DNA of 64,000 bases. It comes from Ruania alkalisoli (lineage in GTDB: Bacteria > Actinomycetota > Actinomycetes > Actinomycetales > Beutenbergiaceae). This document shows, one piece after another, positions 8,923-17,949 of the stretch. Both the position numbers and the translations under genes were made by a program. The stretch is from NCBI RefSeq assembly GCF_014960965.1, contig NZ_CP063169.1, positions 467,581 through 531,580 on the forward strand. Direction: 5' to 3'. Within the stretch, counting starts at the first letter, position 1, and the number at the start of each line of letters is the position of its first letter. The notes beneath the pieces were generated by a model. It saw nothing but the letters and a program-made list of their open reading frames with translations. It was not told the DNA's origin and ran no database searches.

Positions 8923-10905
8923 ATGGAACAGACCACAGTGGGCGGTTTCCCACGGCGCAGCTTTCTCGCGCTGGGAGGCGGTGCGTTGGCCACCACCTTC
9001 CTTGTGAGCGGGTGCGACATGCTGGAGGAAGAGGGCGGCACCGGTGGGGAGAGCCCCACCACGGCCAAGGGGCCCGAGGCTCCGGAGCTGGCGGCCAGGG
9101 TCGAGGCCGGTGAGCTGCCTCCGGTGGAGGAACGGCTCCCCAGTACGCCGCTGACGATCGAGCCGGTCGACCGCATCGGGAACTACGGTGGCGCCTGGCG
9201 CACCGCCTTTATCCGGGACGCGATCCCGACGGCGTGGGCCGAGTTCACGATCGGCTGCGAGTTCCTCGTCCGGTTCTCCCCGAACACCACGGACATGACG
9301 GCCGCCGGTGTCGAGGCGAACGTTGCCGAGTCCTTCGAGTTCAACGACGAAGGCACGGAGTTCACCTTCCACCTACGCGAGGGCCTCAAGTGGTCCGACG
9401 GTGAACCCTTCACTGCGGACGACATCATGTTCTGGTACGAGGATCTCTTCAGCAACGCCGAGCTCACCCCGGCCCCGTCCGCCTGGCTGACCGCAGGCGG
9501 TGAGCCCCTGGTGGTGGAGAAGACCGACGAGCTGACCGTGGTGTTCCGCTTCGTCGAGCCCAACGGACTGTTCCTGCCGAACATGGCACGGATCGGGGAC
9601 ATGATCACCCGCGCCCCCAAACATTACCTGCAGCAGTTCCACGCCGACCATGCCGAGGACATCGACGCTGCGGTCGCCGAGGCCGGTCTGAGCACCTGGG
9701 TGGAACTCTTCGAGTCCAAGGGAGGGGTCTTCGGGACCCGTTTCAACAACCCCGAGCTCCCGACGCTGTCGGCCTGGGTGCTCGACGCGGGAGTCAACGA
9801 GGACGTCACCGAGATCGTCGCCCATCGCAATCCCTACTATCACAAGGTCGACCCCGAGGGCAGTCAGCTGCCCTACCTGGACACGGTCCACTACGCCGTG
9901 GTGGCCGAGGCCGACACGCTCGTGCTGAACGCTATGAACGGCGAGGTCGACTTCCACTACCCGAACATCTCCGACCCGGCGAATAAGCCGGTCTTCGCCG
10001 AGAACCGGGAGTCGGGCGGGTACGACTTCATCAACACCACGCGCGCGCAGTCGACCTTCCCGACCATCCAGCTGAACCTCGCGCACAGCGATCCGGTGAA
10101 GCGGGAGATCTTCAACAACAAGGACTTCCGCATCGGCCTCTCCTACGCGATCAATCGCCAGGAGATCATCGGCGCGGTGTTCGCCCGCCAGGGGGAGCCG
10201 TACCAGGTGGCCCCCCGGCCGTCGTCGGAGTTCTACGACGAGGAGATGGCCACCCAGTACACGGAGTTCGATCTGGACCTTGCTAACCAGCACCTGGACA
10301 GCGCCGGGTACACCGAGCGCAACGGTGCCGGGCTGCGCCTCGGACCGGACGGCAACGCGATCTCCTTCGATGTCGAGGTCCCCACCACCAGCAGCCCGAT
10401 GATCGACAGCCTGCAGTTCGTCAAGGAGAGCTGGGCCGAGGTCGGCATTGAGATGACGATCAAGAGCGAGGACCACTCGCTCTTCATCGAGCGGCAGGGC
10501 GGCAATCAGCACGATGCCGCGGTCTTCCAGTCCCAGGGCGGCCTGAACGCGATCATCGACCCGAGCGGGTACTTCCCGTTCAACCAGAACTCCCGCTGGG
10601 CGATCCCGTGGATGACCTGGTACAACTCGGGCGGCGCGAACGGCGAGGAGCCCCCGGAGGCGCCGAAGCGGCAGATGGAGCTCTACGACGAGCTGCTCGC
10701 CACCGCGGACCCGGAGGCCCAGAAGGACCGGATGCGTGAGATCCTCCAGATCGCCAAGGAGGAGTTCTACACGATCGGCATCAGCCTCTGGGCCGATGGC
10801 TACGGGATCGTCAAGAACGACTTCCACAACGTGCCGGACGGCATCGTGGTCGGCGCCTACCCGAACCCGGTCGGCACCAACCCCTGCCAGTACTTCAAGG
10901 ACTGA
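8923..10905 (+). CDS. Extracellular solute-binding lipoprotein (family 5, Opp/Dpp type)
   Basis: This 660-residue lipoprotein is the substrate receptor of the Opp-type importer encoded divergently. The N-terminus has a twin-arginine stretch (PRRSFLALGGG) and a lipobox LVSGC with the lipidated Cys at about residue 31, followed by a Glu/Gly linker. The SBP_bac_5 fold shows in FEFNDEGTEFTFHLREGLKWSDGEPFTADDIMFW and in the later YAINRQEIIGAVF region. It is 100 or so residues longer than peptide-binding relatives, like members from polysaccharide loci. Given the rhamnosidase, the ligand is probably an oligosaccharide; that is inference. A strong hairpin follows the stop. Confidence 0.93.
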   Translation: MEQTTVGGFPRRSFLALGGGALATTFLVSGCDMLEEEGGTGGESPTTAKGPEAPELAARVEAGELPPVEERLPSTPLTIEPVDRIGNYGGAWRTAFIRDAIPTAWAEFTIGCEFLVRFSPNTTDMTAAGVEANVAESFEFNDEGTEFTFHLREGLKWSDGEPFTADDIMFWYEDLFSNAELTPAPSAWLTAGGEPLVVEKTDELTVVFRFVEPNGLFLPNMARIGDMITRAPKHYLQQFHADHAEDIDAAVAEAGLSTWVELFESKGGVFGTRFNNPELPTLSAWVLDAGVNEDVTEIVAHRNPYYHKVDPEGSQLPYLDTVHYAVVAEADTLVLNAMNGEVDFHYPNISDPANKPVFAENRESGGYDFINTTRAQSTFPTIQLNLAHSDPVKREIFNNKDFRIGLSYAINRQEIIGAVFARQGEPYQVAPRPSSEFYDEEMATQYTEFDLDLANQHLDSAGYTERNGAGLRLGPDGNAISFDVEVPTTSSPMIDSLQFVKESWAEVGIEMTIKSEDHSLFIERQGGNQHDAAVFQSQGGLNAIIDPSGYFPFNQNSRWAIPWMTWYNSGGANGEEPPEAPKRQMELYDELLATADPEAQKDRMREILQIAKEEFYTIGISLWADGYGIVKNDFHNVPDGIVVGAYPNPVGTNPCQYFKD

Positions 10906-10924
10906 CACAAGCGTCCTGTTCCGC

Positions 10925-10955
10925 CCGGGTGACTGCCGTGCCGGCAGCCACCCGG
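10925..10955 (+). terminator. Hairpin terminator after the binding-protein gene
   Basis: CCGGGTG-A-CTGCCG, loop TGC, CGGCAG-C-CACCCGG: a 13-bp stem with one mismatch, 20 bases past the stop. It lacks a T-tract, which is common in high-GC actinobacteria. Confidence 0.7.
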
Positions 10956-11094
10956 CGGTAGGGCCCACCACCACTGGCCCCCTGACTGCCCTGCCCACCT
11001 GACTGCCCTGGGCGACGCCGCCCGAGGGTGCGCTCCGTCATGCCCACGCGGCGAGCCGCGGAGCGATGCACGGCCGCGTTCACGTGGCGAAGCA

Positions 11095-11110
11095 CGGACC
11101 CGCGGGTCCG
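11095..11110. promoter_or_regulatory. Perfect 16-bp palindrome before the beta-helix gene
   Basis: CGGACCCGCGGGTCCG is fully self-complementary and sits 20 bp before the start codon at 11131, immediately ahead of the GAGGAGAGAG ribosome binding site. It could be an operator or a small hairpin shielding the binding site; neither is shown. Confidence 0.4.
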
Positions 11111-11130
11111 CCAACTGAGGAGAGAGATCA

Positions 11131-13254
11131 ATGGAGATGGACTCGACCATGCTTGGACGCCGGAAGATGTTCGGCGTCGCCAGTGCGGCCGCCCTGGCGA
11201 CGGCGGCGACCGTGGCGACGGCATCCGGAGCCTCGGCCAACCCGGGCAATCCCGTCGCAACCGGTGGCCATGTCGTCGACACCGCCGTGGACGACCGGGC
11301 CGGGATCAAGGCCCTCGACCACGGCACCACCACCGTGGTCTACCTGACCGAGCCCGGCAGGGAGGGCACCTTCGTATGGCGGGACGGCGACTACTCCGCT
11401 CACGTCGCCGCCGACCCGCGGGAGGGTGTCTACATCGCCTCCAGCTCGACCCCGTCCAGCACCGGCGCCTGGGTGCGCGTGCACGGTGACCGGTTGAACA
11501 TCCGCTGGTTCGGGGCCGCGGGGGATGGGGTCGCCGATGATTCCCCAGCCGTCCAGGGCGCGTTCGACCTCGTGAAGCTCCTGGTGGGAGAGGGGGTCTT
11601 CACCGGTCTCGTGGTGTACGTCCCCACCGGGCTCTACCGGATGATGAGCCGGGCCGTGCTGGACTTCGACAACCGGCCGGTGGACGGTGTGCCCGGTATC
11701 AACCTCGTCGGTGACGGTCCGGTGGCCTCGTACCTGGTGGCCGACGAGTCCAACGCCGACGGCCTGATCCAGCTGTCGTCCAACTTCAACGCCGAGGTCT
11801 GGCAGGTCTCCAGCCTCAGCCTGCTCTCGGCTCTGCCTGCCGATGCCGCGACGAACAACGGCATCGCCCTCGAGGTCAGCTCCGCCCTGAGCCCGGGCGA
11901 ACCGGGCTTCGGGTCCCACCGGCGTCGTTCGGTTCGCATCGAGAACCTCTACATCGGCGGCTACGCCGAGGGCCTGCGCGACCTCGCCTTCGACGGCAAC
12001 TTCGAGAAGGGTATCTACCTCGCGAACAAGTGGTGGCCCTACGTCACAGACGTTTACATCAATGGCGACGGTACGAGGAACGTCTTCAACAACCTCTTCG
12101 GTGCCCAGCAGCCCGATCCCGGCGACATCCCGGAGAACCCGCTCAACTACGAGCTCACCGGCCGGTCCCATGCGATCCACTTCAAGGACTGCTATAGCCC
12201 CATCGTCACCGAGTCCTACATCAACGGTTTCTACCGGTTCGGGATCAAGATCGAGGGACATGACGAGAGCGTCGCCCCCAACGACTTCGAGGACTTCCGG
12301 GTGGCCGACTGCTTCATCGTCGGCGTGGACGTCGGTTGCGAAGTCTGGCACAGCGACGAGCAGGAGGTGCGCGGCCTCTACGAGCCCGGCGGTGCGATCA
12401 CCACCTGCCACATCAACGCCCACACCTACGGTGTCCGGCTGCGCTTCCATCGTGAGGTGATCGTCAGCAACGTCTACTTCTACACCCCGCGCGGGCGTGG
12501 CCTGGCGAACTACAGCGGCAACCCCTCCGCGCTGTTCCTGGACGGGGCCGACGACATCACCGTCGTCGGGTGCCAGTTCCTCGAACCGGGCTTCTACTTC
12601 GACGACGACAACGCGACGTGCGGGATCCGGACGGCTGGGCGCGTCACGGCCAACGTGGTGGCGTGCACGTTCACTCATGGCGGTATCGGCATCCGCACCG
12701 ACGGTGTCCCGGAGGGCTGCGTGACAGTCAGTTCCTCCCAGTTCGTCGGCGCCAACCCGGAAGAGGTGTGGGCACCGTTCACGCCGAGCGTGGACAACGC
12801 CGGGATCCTCGCCGAGGCCTACGTCGAGCGCAAGGGCGGCATCGTGGCCGGTGCCCAGCACGTGGTGCGCTCCTCCGCGACCGGGGCAGGGAGCCCGGTC
12901 CGCTCCATCCTGCGCAGCACCCGGCCCGACTTCGCCGAGACCACCAACGCCGTGCTGGGCGACTGGCAGGTGCAGGGCCCGAACTCCACCGGCAGCGAGG
13001 TGACGGCGTCGGTGATCCGCACCCGGATGCTCGACAACGCCGCGGGTGCCGAACGCAGTGGCGTGGACGTCTTCGCCCTCGTCGGCGGCGATCAGCCGGA
13101 GCGGGTCGGCGCCTTCACAGCGACGGCGGAGGATGCCCAGACGAGTCTCCTGCTCGGGATCCAGGTTGACGGCTCGCTGCGGGTGCAGCGGGTGCAGGTG
13201 GGGGAGCCCGACACCGCCGGCACCGGATACCGCTCGCTTCGCGTGCCGAACTGA
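11131..13254 (+). CDS. Tat-exported beta-helix protein, pectate-lyase superfamily
   Basis: This 707-residue secreted protein starts with a Tat signal (GRRKMFGVASAAALAT, cleavage near ASA-N at about residue 36). After a small N-terminal strand domain, RWFGAAGDGVADDSPAVQGAFD near residue 130 is the hallmark start of a right-handed parallel beta-helix of the Pectate_lyase_3 type. Coils follow with many Asn/Gly turns (ESYINGFYRFGIKI, TCHINAHTYGVRL). Such enzymes are polysaccharide lyases, galacturonases or rhamnogalacturonan hydrolases; sequence alone does not decide. A start at the second Met (residue 7) is possible. It converges with another beta-helix gene across a shared terminator and follows the importer receptor, so it probably produces the imported oligomers. 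Confidence 0.82.
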   Translation: MEMDSTMLGRRKMFGVASAAALATAATVATASGASANPGNPVATGGHVVDTAVDDRAGIKALDHGTTTVVYLTEPGREGTFVWRDGDYSAHVAADPREGVYIASSSTPSSTGAWVRVHGDRLNIRWFGAAGDGVADDSPAVQGAFDLVKLLVGEGVFTGLVVYVPTGLYRMMSRAVLDFDNRPVDGVPGINLVGDGPVASYLVADESNADGLIQLSSNFNAEVWQVSSLSLLSALPADAATNNGIALEVSSALSPGEPGFGSHRRRSVRIENLYIGGYAEGLRDLAFDGNFEKGIYLANKWWPYVTDVYINGDGTRNVFNNLFGAQQPDPGDIPENPLNYELTGRSHAIHFKDCYSPIVTESYINGFYRFGIKIEGHDESVAPNDFEDFRVADCFIVGVDVGCEVWHSDEQEVRGLYEPGGAITTCHINAHTYGVRLRFHREVIVSNVYFYTPRGRGLANYSGNPSALFLDGADDITVVGCQFLEPGFYFDDDNATCGIRTAGRVTANVVACTFTHGGIGIRTDGVPEGCVTVSSSQFVGANPEEVWAPFTPSVDNAGILAEAYVERKGGIVAGAQHVVRSSATGAGSPVRSILRSTRPDFAETTNAVLGDWQVQGPNSTGSEVTASVIRTRMLDNAAGAERSGVDVFALVGGDQPERVGAFTATAEDAQTSLLLGIQVDGSLRVQRVQVGEPDTAGTGYRSLRVPN

Positions 13255-13277
13255 TCCGCCCGGATCAGTCCAGGCCC

Positions 13278-13310
13278 GGTCCGGGTGGGTGCAGCACACC
13301 CGCCCGGACC
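13278..13310. terminator. Bidirectional hairpin terminator
   Basis: A 14-bp stem (GGTCCGGGTGGGTG with CACCCGCCCGGACC, one G-T pair) and a 5-base loop fill the gap between the two converging beta-helix genes. Confidence 0.8.
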
Positions 13311-13317
13311 GCCGGCA

Positions 13318-15102
13318 TCAGCCGTCGACCACCTCGACGGCGAACGCCGTGCTCGGGCTGGCATCGACCTCGAGCGGCCCACCGCTGGTGTGCCGCACGC
13401 TGACGGTGAGGACGTCACCCCCGGTCACCGGGATCACCGGGGTGGCCAGGCAGGTGACGTTCTGGACATCCACCGGTACTCCCGCGACGCCGTTGTACTC
13501 GCTGATCAGGCCGCCGATCACCGGGTCGCCGTTCTTGAACAGCTGCACCTGCCGCCAGCCCACACCACTCTTGGCCCACGCGATGCTCGCGTTGAGGCGC
13601 ACGAACCGCACGCCGGCACCGGTCGGCACCACGAACTCGCCGGGCTCGGCGCCCTCGCGGAAGCCGCCGGTGTCGTATTCGGCAGAGTCCCAGGAGACGG
13701 AGGTCCACGTGGAGTTCTCGATCGTCTGCGCCGCCGACTTGCTCGCGAGAGCGCCGCGATGATGGTCCGAGGCGAAGGCCACCGAGCCGCTGTGATCGTC
13801 TATCATCGGCGAGATCAGATCGATCCCGGTGAACGGATCGCTACCGGTGTCGAACGAGTTGCCCTCGACCGCCACTCCGGTCACCCCCTCGGCCACCGAG
13901 ATCCCCGTGCCTGGGAACGTGAAGAAGTTGTTCTTCACGAGCATGTTCGCCGTCGCTCCCGTGGCAGGGTTGTCACCCGCTTCGAAAACGATCGCCGTAC
14001 GGTTCTTGTTGAACGGCTGATGGAACATATTGTGGGAGATCAGCCCCACCCAGCCATTCTCGATCAGAATATCGACATACTCCGGGGCGGTGTCTGGATT
14101 GTACGTATCGCCCGGATGCGAATTGTAGAAGAGGGAGTTCGTCACGCTGAACTGCATCCGGCGAATTCGAGCACCCACGTCGCGGGCATTGATGTGGCAG
14201 CGGTCGATGGCGAGGGCGGGTTCGAGGCCGGGCGCGGTGCGGACGTCGATACCGACCCGGACGCCGACGGCGAAGCAGTTGTAGAACGTGCCGTCCTCGG
14301 GCTTCATCCCCTCCCCCTCGGGGACGATCTGGAAGCCCGTTGCCGCGGACCAGGCGTAGCAGTTCTGCAGCATCGGCGAGTACGAGCCATCCATGTGAAA
14401 GGCGCATGTGGCCGCATATCGTGGCGAGTTGTCCGCGGTGCTGCGGTTCCCGATGCCGCGGAAGATCACGTCCGAGAAGAACGGGTAGCCCTGGTTGATC
14501 GACTGGATCCCGTAGTCGAAGTAGTCCTCGCGGCCTGTTCCCCGCATCTCGAAGTTGAGCGCGGTCAGCGTGCGCGTGGACAGGCCACCGCGCGGGCGTT
14601 CGACGTAGATGGCCGTGCCCGCACCGGGCAGGTCCGCCCAGAACGAGATGTTGGCGATGGTGATGTGGGAGGCCCGGCCGGTGATGAGTTGCAGGACGCC
14701 GTCGGTGTTGTCGGCGTGGAGGTTCGAGACCCCCTGCCCGTCACCCAGGATGGAGATCTGGATGTTCTTCTGCTCATTCGTGTTCCAGTCGTAGGTGACG
14801 CGGCTGGCGAGGCGGTAGTCGCCGGCCGGCACGTAGAGCGTGCCCGCCCCTGCCGCCACGATCTCGTCGAGAACCTGCTGGAAGGCGGCGCTGTCGTCTT
14901 CCAGGCCATCTCCAACTGCACCGTAGTTCCGCACATCGAAACGAGTGGTGCTTGCGGACGTCGTGGCCGTGTCCGCGTGCGCAGGTGTTGCCGCAGCGAC
15001 AGTCATGGCCGCGACGGCTGCACTCCCCAGACCCAGTGTGGACAGGAATCGACCCCGGCTGACGTGCACGGTGTCATCGGCTGTTTCGCGGGTGGACGTC
15101 AT
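13318..15102 (-). CDS. Second Tat-exported beta-helix protein, pectate-lyase superfamily
   Basis: This 594-residue protein has a Tat-like signal (SRGRFLSTLGLGSAAVAAMTVAAATPAHA) and then FDVRNYGAVGDGLEDDSAAFQQVLDE, the standard N-cap of Pectate_lyase_3 helices. Helix coils run to about residue 430 and a C-terminal jelly-roll-like region of about 130 residues follows, perhaps for binding. I chose the ATG at 15102, preceded by GAGGAGACG, over a GTG at 15135. It resembles the 11131-13254 protein in plan but not closely in sequence, so the two probably cut different linkages of one polymer. The divergent neighbour is a LysR regulator, a likely controller. Confidence 0.82.
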   Translation of the reverse strand: MTSTRETADDTVHVSRGRFLSTLGLGSAAVAAMTVAAATPAHADTATTSASTTRFDVRNYGAVGDGLEDDSAAFQQVLDEIVAAGAGTLYVPAGDYRLASRVTYDWNTNEQKNIQISILGDGQGVSNLHADNTDGVLQLITGRASHITIANISFWADLPGAGTAIYVERPRGGLSTRTLTALNFEMRGTGREDYFDYGIQSINQGYPFFSDVIFRGIGNRSTADNSPRYAATCAFHMDGSYSPMLQNCYAWSAATGFQIVPEGEGMKPEDGTFYNCFAVGVRVGIDVRTAPGLEPALAIDRCHINARDVGARIRRMQFSVTNSLFYNSHPGDTYNPDTAPEYVDILIENGWVGLISHNMFHQPFNKNRTAIVFEAGDNPATGATANMLVKNNFFTFPGTGISVAEGVTGVAVEGNSFDTGSDPFTGIDLISPMIDDHSGSVAFASDHHRGALASKSAAQTIENSTWTSVSWDSAEYDTGGFREGAEPGEFVVPTGAGVRFVRLNASIAWAKSGVGWRQVQLFKNGDPVIGGLISEYNGVAGVPVDVQNVTCLATPVIPVTGGDVLTVSVRHTSGGPLEVDASPSTAFAVEVVDG

Positions 15103-15240
15103 CGTCTCCTCATCTCGATGTCGTTCCTTGGACACTGCGATCGTCCATCTTCAGTGAGCTATCGGTCCAACACGGAGTTCGGATGTTCCCCATCCACGAT
15201 TGAGATAGATCACCGCCCCTTCATGGCTACTGTCGGGGCC

Positions 15241-15255
15241 CAACCATGAGGGTTG
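15241..15255. promoter_or_regulatory. Inverted repeat CAACC-N5-GGTTG before the LysR gene
   Basis: The repeat lies nine bases before the GTG of the regulator and within the spacer shared with the beta-helix gene read the other way. LysR regulators commonly bind interrupted dyads in such divergent spacers. Confidence 0.35.
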
Positions 15256-15264
15256 TGATGTCAC

Positions 15265-16284
15265 GTGTCTGCCCATGAACAACTACAGCTCAGTTGGCTT
15301 CGAGCATTTCTGGCCGTACACAACAAGGGATCGTTCACGGCCGCTGCTGCCCACGTTCACCGGGCACAGTCACGGGTCAGCGGCCAGATCGCTCAGTTGG
15401 AACGCCACCTCGGTGCCCAGTTGTTCATCCGTGACACCCGCCCACCGGTTCGCCTGACAGAGGCAGGGCAGGACTTCCTCCCCTATGCCCAGGCGGTCCT
15501 GCAAGAGGTCGAAGCAGGCGTTTCGGCGGTCGCCTCCCGCGACGGCGTGGTTCGAGGGCGGGTCCGGGTGGCAAGCTTCCCTGGCGCCGCCCTCGTTCTC
15601 GCACCACTGATCAAACAATTCACTGCCCGCCACCCGAACGCGCGGGTCGAGCTGATCGACGCTCTTGGCCATAGCGCGGAGCACTTCGTCCTCCACAACG
15701 ACGTTGACCTCGCCGTTCGTGCGACCGAACCGGTCCGGATTGCTCAGACCAACCTGCTAGGGATCGCGCCGCTCTTCCGGGAACCCATCACGTGCCTACT
15801 GCCGAACGACCACCCGTGTGCAAATGCTCCGCGCGTGCCACCATCGGTCTTCACAGGCGAGAGCGTCATCATGACCGGGCAGCCGGACCATGAGACGGGC
15901 CACTTCTCCGCACTGCTTACCGGGTGCGGCGTACGACCCGCGGAAGAGATAGTGGTCGGCCAGCCCACGACAGTTGCCGCCATGGCATGCGCCGGACTCG
16001 GGCTCGGCATCTTGCCCGCCCTCGCCGCCCGCCTTCTCGACACCCAGGGGCGAGTCAGGCTCGCATCGATTGACGGCTCCGAATGGGTACGCAGTATCGT
16101 CGTCGTTACTCACCGCGCTCGCCAGTATCCTCACGTGGTCGCTGCCTTCGTCGATGCACTGAAGGCCTGCCAACCGCATCCGGACCTACTGCAACCCGAC
16201 GACGCAGGAATCTCCGATCGACCGGAACCATATGAAGGCAGCCTGCAACAGAGAGTCGGCTTAGAACAGTTGCCCGATCTCTAG
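15265..16284 (+). CDS. LysR-family transcriptional regulator
   Basis: This 339-residue regulator has an N-terminal winged helix-turn-helix (WLRAFLAVHNKGSFTAAAAHVHRAQSRVSGQI, residues 11-42, then LERHLGAQLF). A two-lobe effector domain follows from about residue 95 (RVRVASFPGAALVLAPLI). A GTG start at 15265 fits the family well; no ATG is in frame upstream. It is divergent from a secreted beta-helix gene and upstream of a sulfatase gene; either may be its target. The ligand is unknown. The last 35 residues are polar and not part of the fold. Confidence 0.92.
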   Translation: MSAHEQLQLSWLRAFLAVHNKGSFTAAAAHVHRAQSRVSGQIAQLERHLGAQLFIRDTRPPVRLTEAGQDFLPYAQAVLQEVEAGVSAVASRDGVVRGRVRVASFPGAALVLAPLIKQFTARHPNARVELIDALGHSAEHFVLHNDVDLAVRATEPVRIAQTNLLGIAPLFREPITCLLPNDHPCANAPRVPPSVFTGESVIMTGQPDHETGHFSALLTGCGVRPAEEIVVGQPTTVAAMACAGLGLGILPALAARLLDTQGRVRLASIDGSEWVRSIVVVTHRARQYPHVVAAFVDALKACQPHPDLLQPDDAGISDRPEPYEGSLQQRVGLEQLPDL

Positions 16285-16441
16285 GAGAGGCGCGTGGCGT
16301 AGAGCGTGATCGGAACTCATCCGCTGAATGGATGGCAGGTATCTAATGTGCGCATTGGACTGACCGTGGAGAGCATCCTAGGATCAAGAGAATATGGTTC
16401 GTCGAGGGGGCTCCTCCGCGAGACATGGTTGGGCAATAAAG

Positions 16442-16458
16442 CTGTCGACGAACGACAG
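16442..16458. promoter_or_regulatory. Inverted repeat CTGTCG-N5-CGACAG upstream of the sulfatase gene
   Basis: A perfect 6-bp dyad lies 75 bp before the chosen sulfatase start, in a 248-bp spacer that otherwise shows no gene. It may be an operator; support is symmetry and position only. Confidence 0.25.
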
Positions 16459-16532
16459 TGAAGGCGCTTGACCCTAGGCAATGTCCGCCCGCTCGTGTGT
16501 TCTCGATGAACCGTCGACGGAAAGGATGCTTC

Positions 16533-17939
16533 ATGACCAGTTCGATATCTCGACGCATGCTCCTCAGTGGTGCCGCAGCCGCGACAGCGACGGCTGTGGC
16601 AGGATCGTCGTCGTCCGCTTCGTCCCACCCGTCCGGCCGGCGCGGTCGATCCGTCGATGATGAGCGCCCGAACGTCGTTTTTATAGTCACAGACGACCAG
16701 CGCTATAGCGCCCCTCTTGACATGATGCCAAAGGCGGAACGCTGGTTCAGTGACCACACGACGTCCTTCTCTAACGCGTACATCACTACGCCTCTGTGCT
16801 GCCCGGCACGTGCTTCGTTGTTTACGGGTCAGTACGCCCATAATAATGGCGTCTACCGACTCGATGACTCAGGTCGGATGGATCAGAATTCAACCCTACA
16901 GCGCACACTAAAAGACGAGGGGTACACGACAGCCATCTTCGGAAAATACTTCAGCAGGTGGGATATAGCGAGTAACCCGCCCTACTTCGACGAATGGGCA
17001 ATTACCAGCAACGGGCACACCGGCGTCACTGCCAACGTCCAGGGCGATCTTGTCGAGATCGACCAGTATCAGACCGACTTCGTTGCAAGTAGCGCCGTGC
17101 GCTTCATCCACCAGCAGAAGTCTTCCGATGATCCCTTCCTGCTCTATCTCGAACCCTTTGGTCCGCACGGACCGTTCGAGCCGCCAGCTCGCTACCGCAA
17201 CACCAACGTCCCAGAGTTCGAGGGTAACCTGGCCACAGAAGAAGAAGACTTGTCCGATAAGCCATACTGGGTCCAAGGCCGCGCAGAGAACATTGACCAA
17301 GAGAAGATCTCGGAATGGATCCCTCGCCAACAGCGCCGCATGCTCATGGCAGTTGACGACATGGTCGAGAAGGTTGCCCACGCGCTCGAGACCTCAGGAC
17401 TAGCAGAGAACACCGTCGTATTCTTCCTCTCGGATAACGGGTTCATGTGGGGCGAGCATGGCGTCACTCGCAAGTCCTACCCATACACGCCTTCGGTGCA
17501 GATCCCCTTCTACATGCGTTGGCCCGCCGGAGGTATGGGAGGGCAGGTCGACGATCGTCTCGTGGCAGCGAACATCGACGCGACAGCGACAGTGATGGAC
17601 ATTCTCGGGCTTTCCGATCACACCGAACTGGATGGTCGATCACTCCTCTCGTCAGGAGAGCGCGAGCGCCTCCTCCTCGAGTACTATGGCTTGAACAGGA
17701 GCCGGAACGAGGTGAAGACATGGGCCTCGACGCGAACTCGCGAGTTCCAATACACCGAATACTTTGCCGACGACGACCGTACAGAGCTGATACTCAATGA
17801 GTATTACGATCTCGTGGACGATCCATGGCAACTCAACAACCTGCTTGCAGAAACGGGGCAGAGCGATCACCTCGATGTCGCAGCCTTGAGTGAGCAGTTG
17901 CGGAACGACATGGACTGCGCGGGCCGAGCCTGCCCCTAG
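16533..17939 (+). CDS. Tat-exported sulfatase (formylglycine type)
   Basis: This 468-residue sulfatase removes sulfate esters outside the cell. A twin-arginine signal (SISRRMLLSGAAAATATAVAG) is followed by a Ser-rich stretch, then PNVVFIVTDDQRY with metal-binding Asp residues. CCPARASLFTGQ carries the C-x-P-x-R motif (Cys near residue 89, converted to formylglycine). YLEPFGPHGPFEPP and FLSDNGFMWGEHG supply further active-site residues. I chose the ATG at 16533, with AAAGGA upstream and directly before the signal; in-frame ATGs at 16458 and 16506 would bury it. It ends 10 bases from the converging LacI gene. GC looks lower than in its neighbours, hinting at transfer. Confidence 0.92.
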   Translation: MTSSISRRMLLSGAAAATATAVAGSSSSASSHPSGRRGRSVDDERPNVVFIVTDDQRYSAPLDMMPKAERWFSDHTTSFSNAYITTPLCCPARASLFTGQYAHNNGVYRLDDSGRMDQNSTLQRTLKDEGYTTAIFGKYFSRWDIASNPPYFDEWAITSNGHTGVTANVQGDLVEIDQYQTDFVASSAVRFIHQQKSSDDPFLLYLEPFGPHGPFEPPARYRNTNVPEFEGNLATEEEDLSDKPYWVQGRAENIDQEKISEWIPRQQRRMLMAVDDMVEKVAHALETSGLAENTVVFFLSDNGFMWGEHGVTRKSYPYTPSVQIPFYMRWPAGGMGGQVDDRLVAANIDATATVMDILGLSDHTELDGRSLLSSGERERLLLEYYGLNRSRNEVKTWASTRTREFQYTEYFADDDRTELILNEYYDLVDDPWQLNNLLAETGQSDHLDVAALSEQLRNDMDCAGRACP

Positions 17940-17949
17940 CATGGTTCGT

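Noticed and set aside
11128-13299. A long open frame (over 700 codons) on the strand opposite the beta-helix gene
   Set aside because: The plus-strand frame has a signal peptide, a recognisable fold and a good ribosome binding site. The opposite frame gives low-complexity Gly/Asp/Val-rich protein, typical of the mirror frame of high-GC genes.
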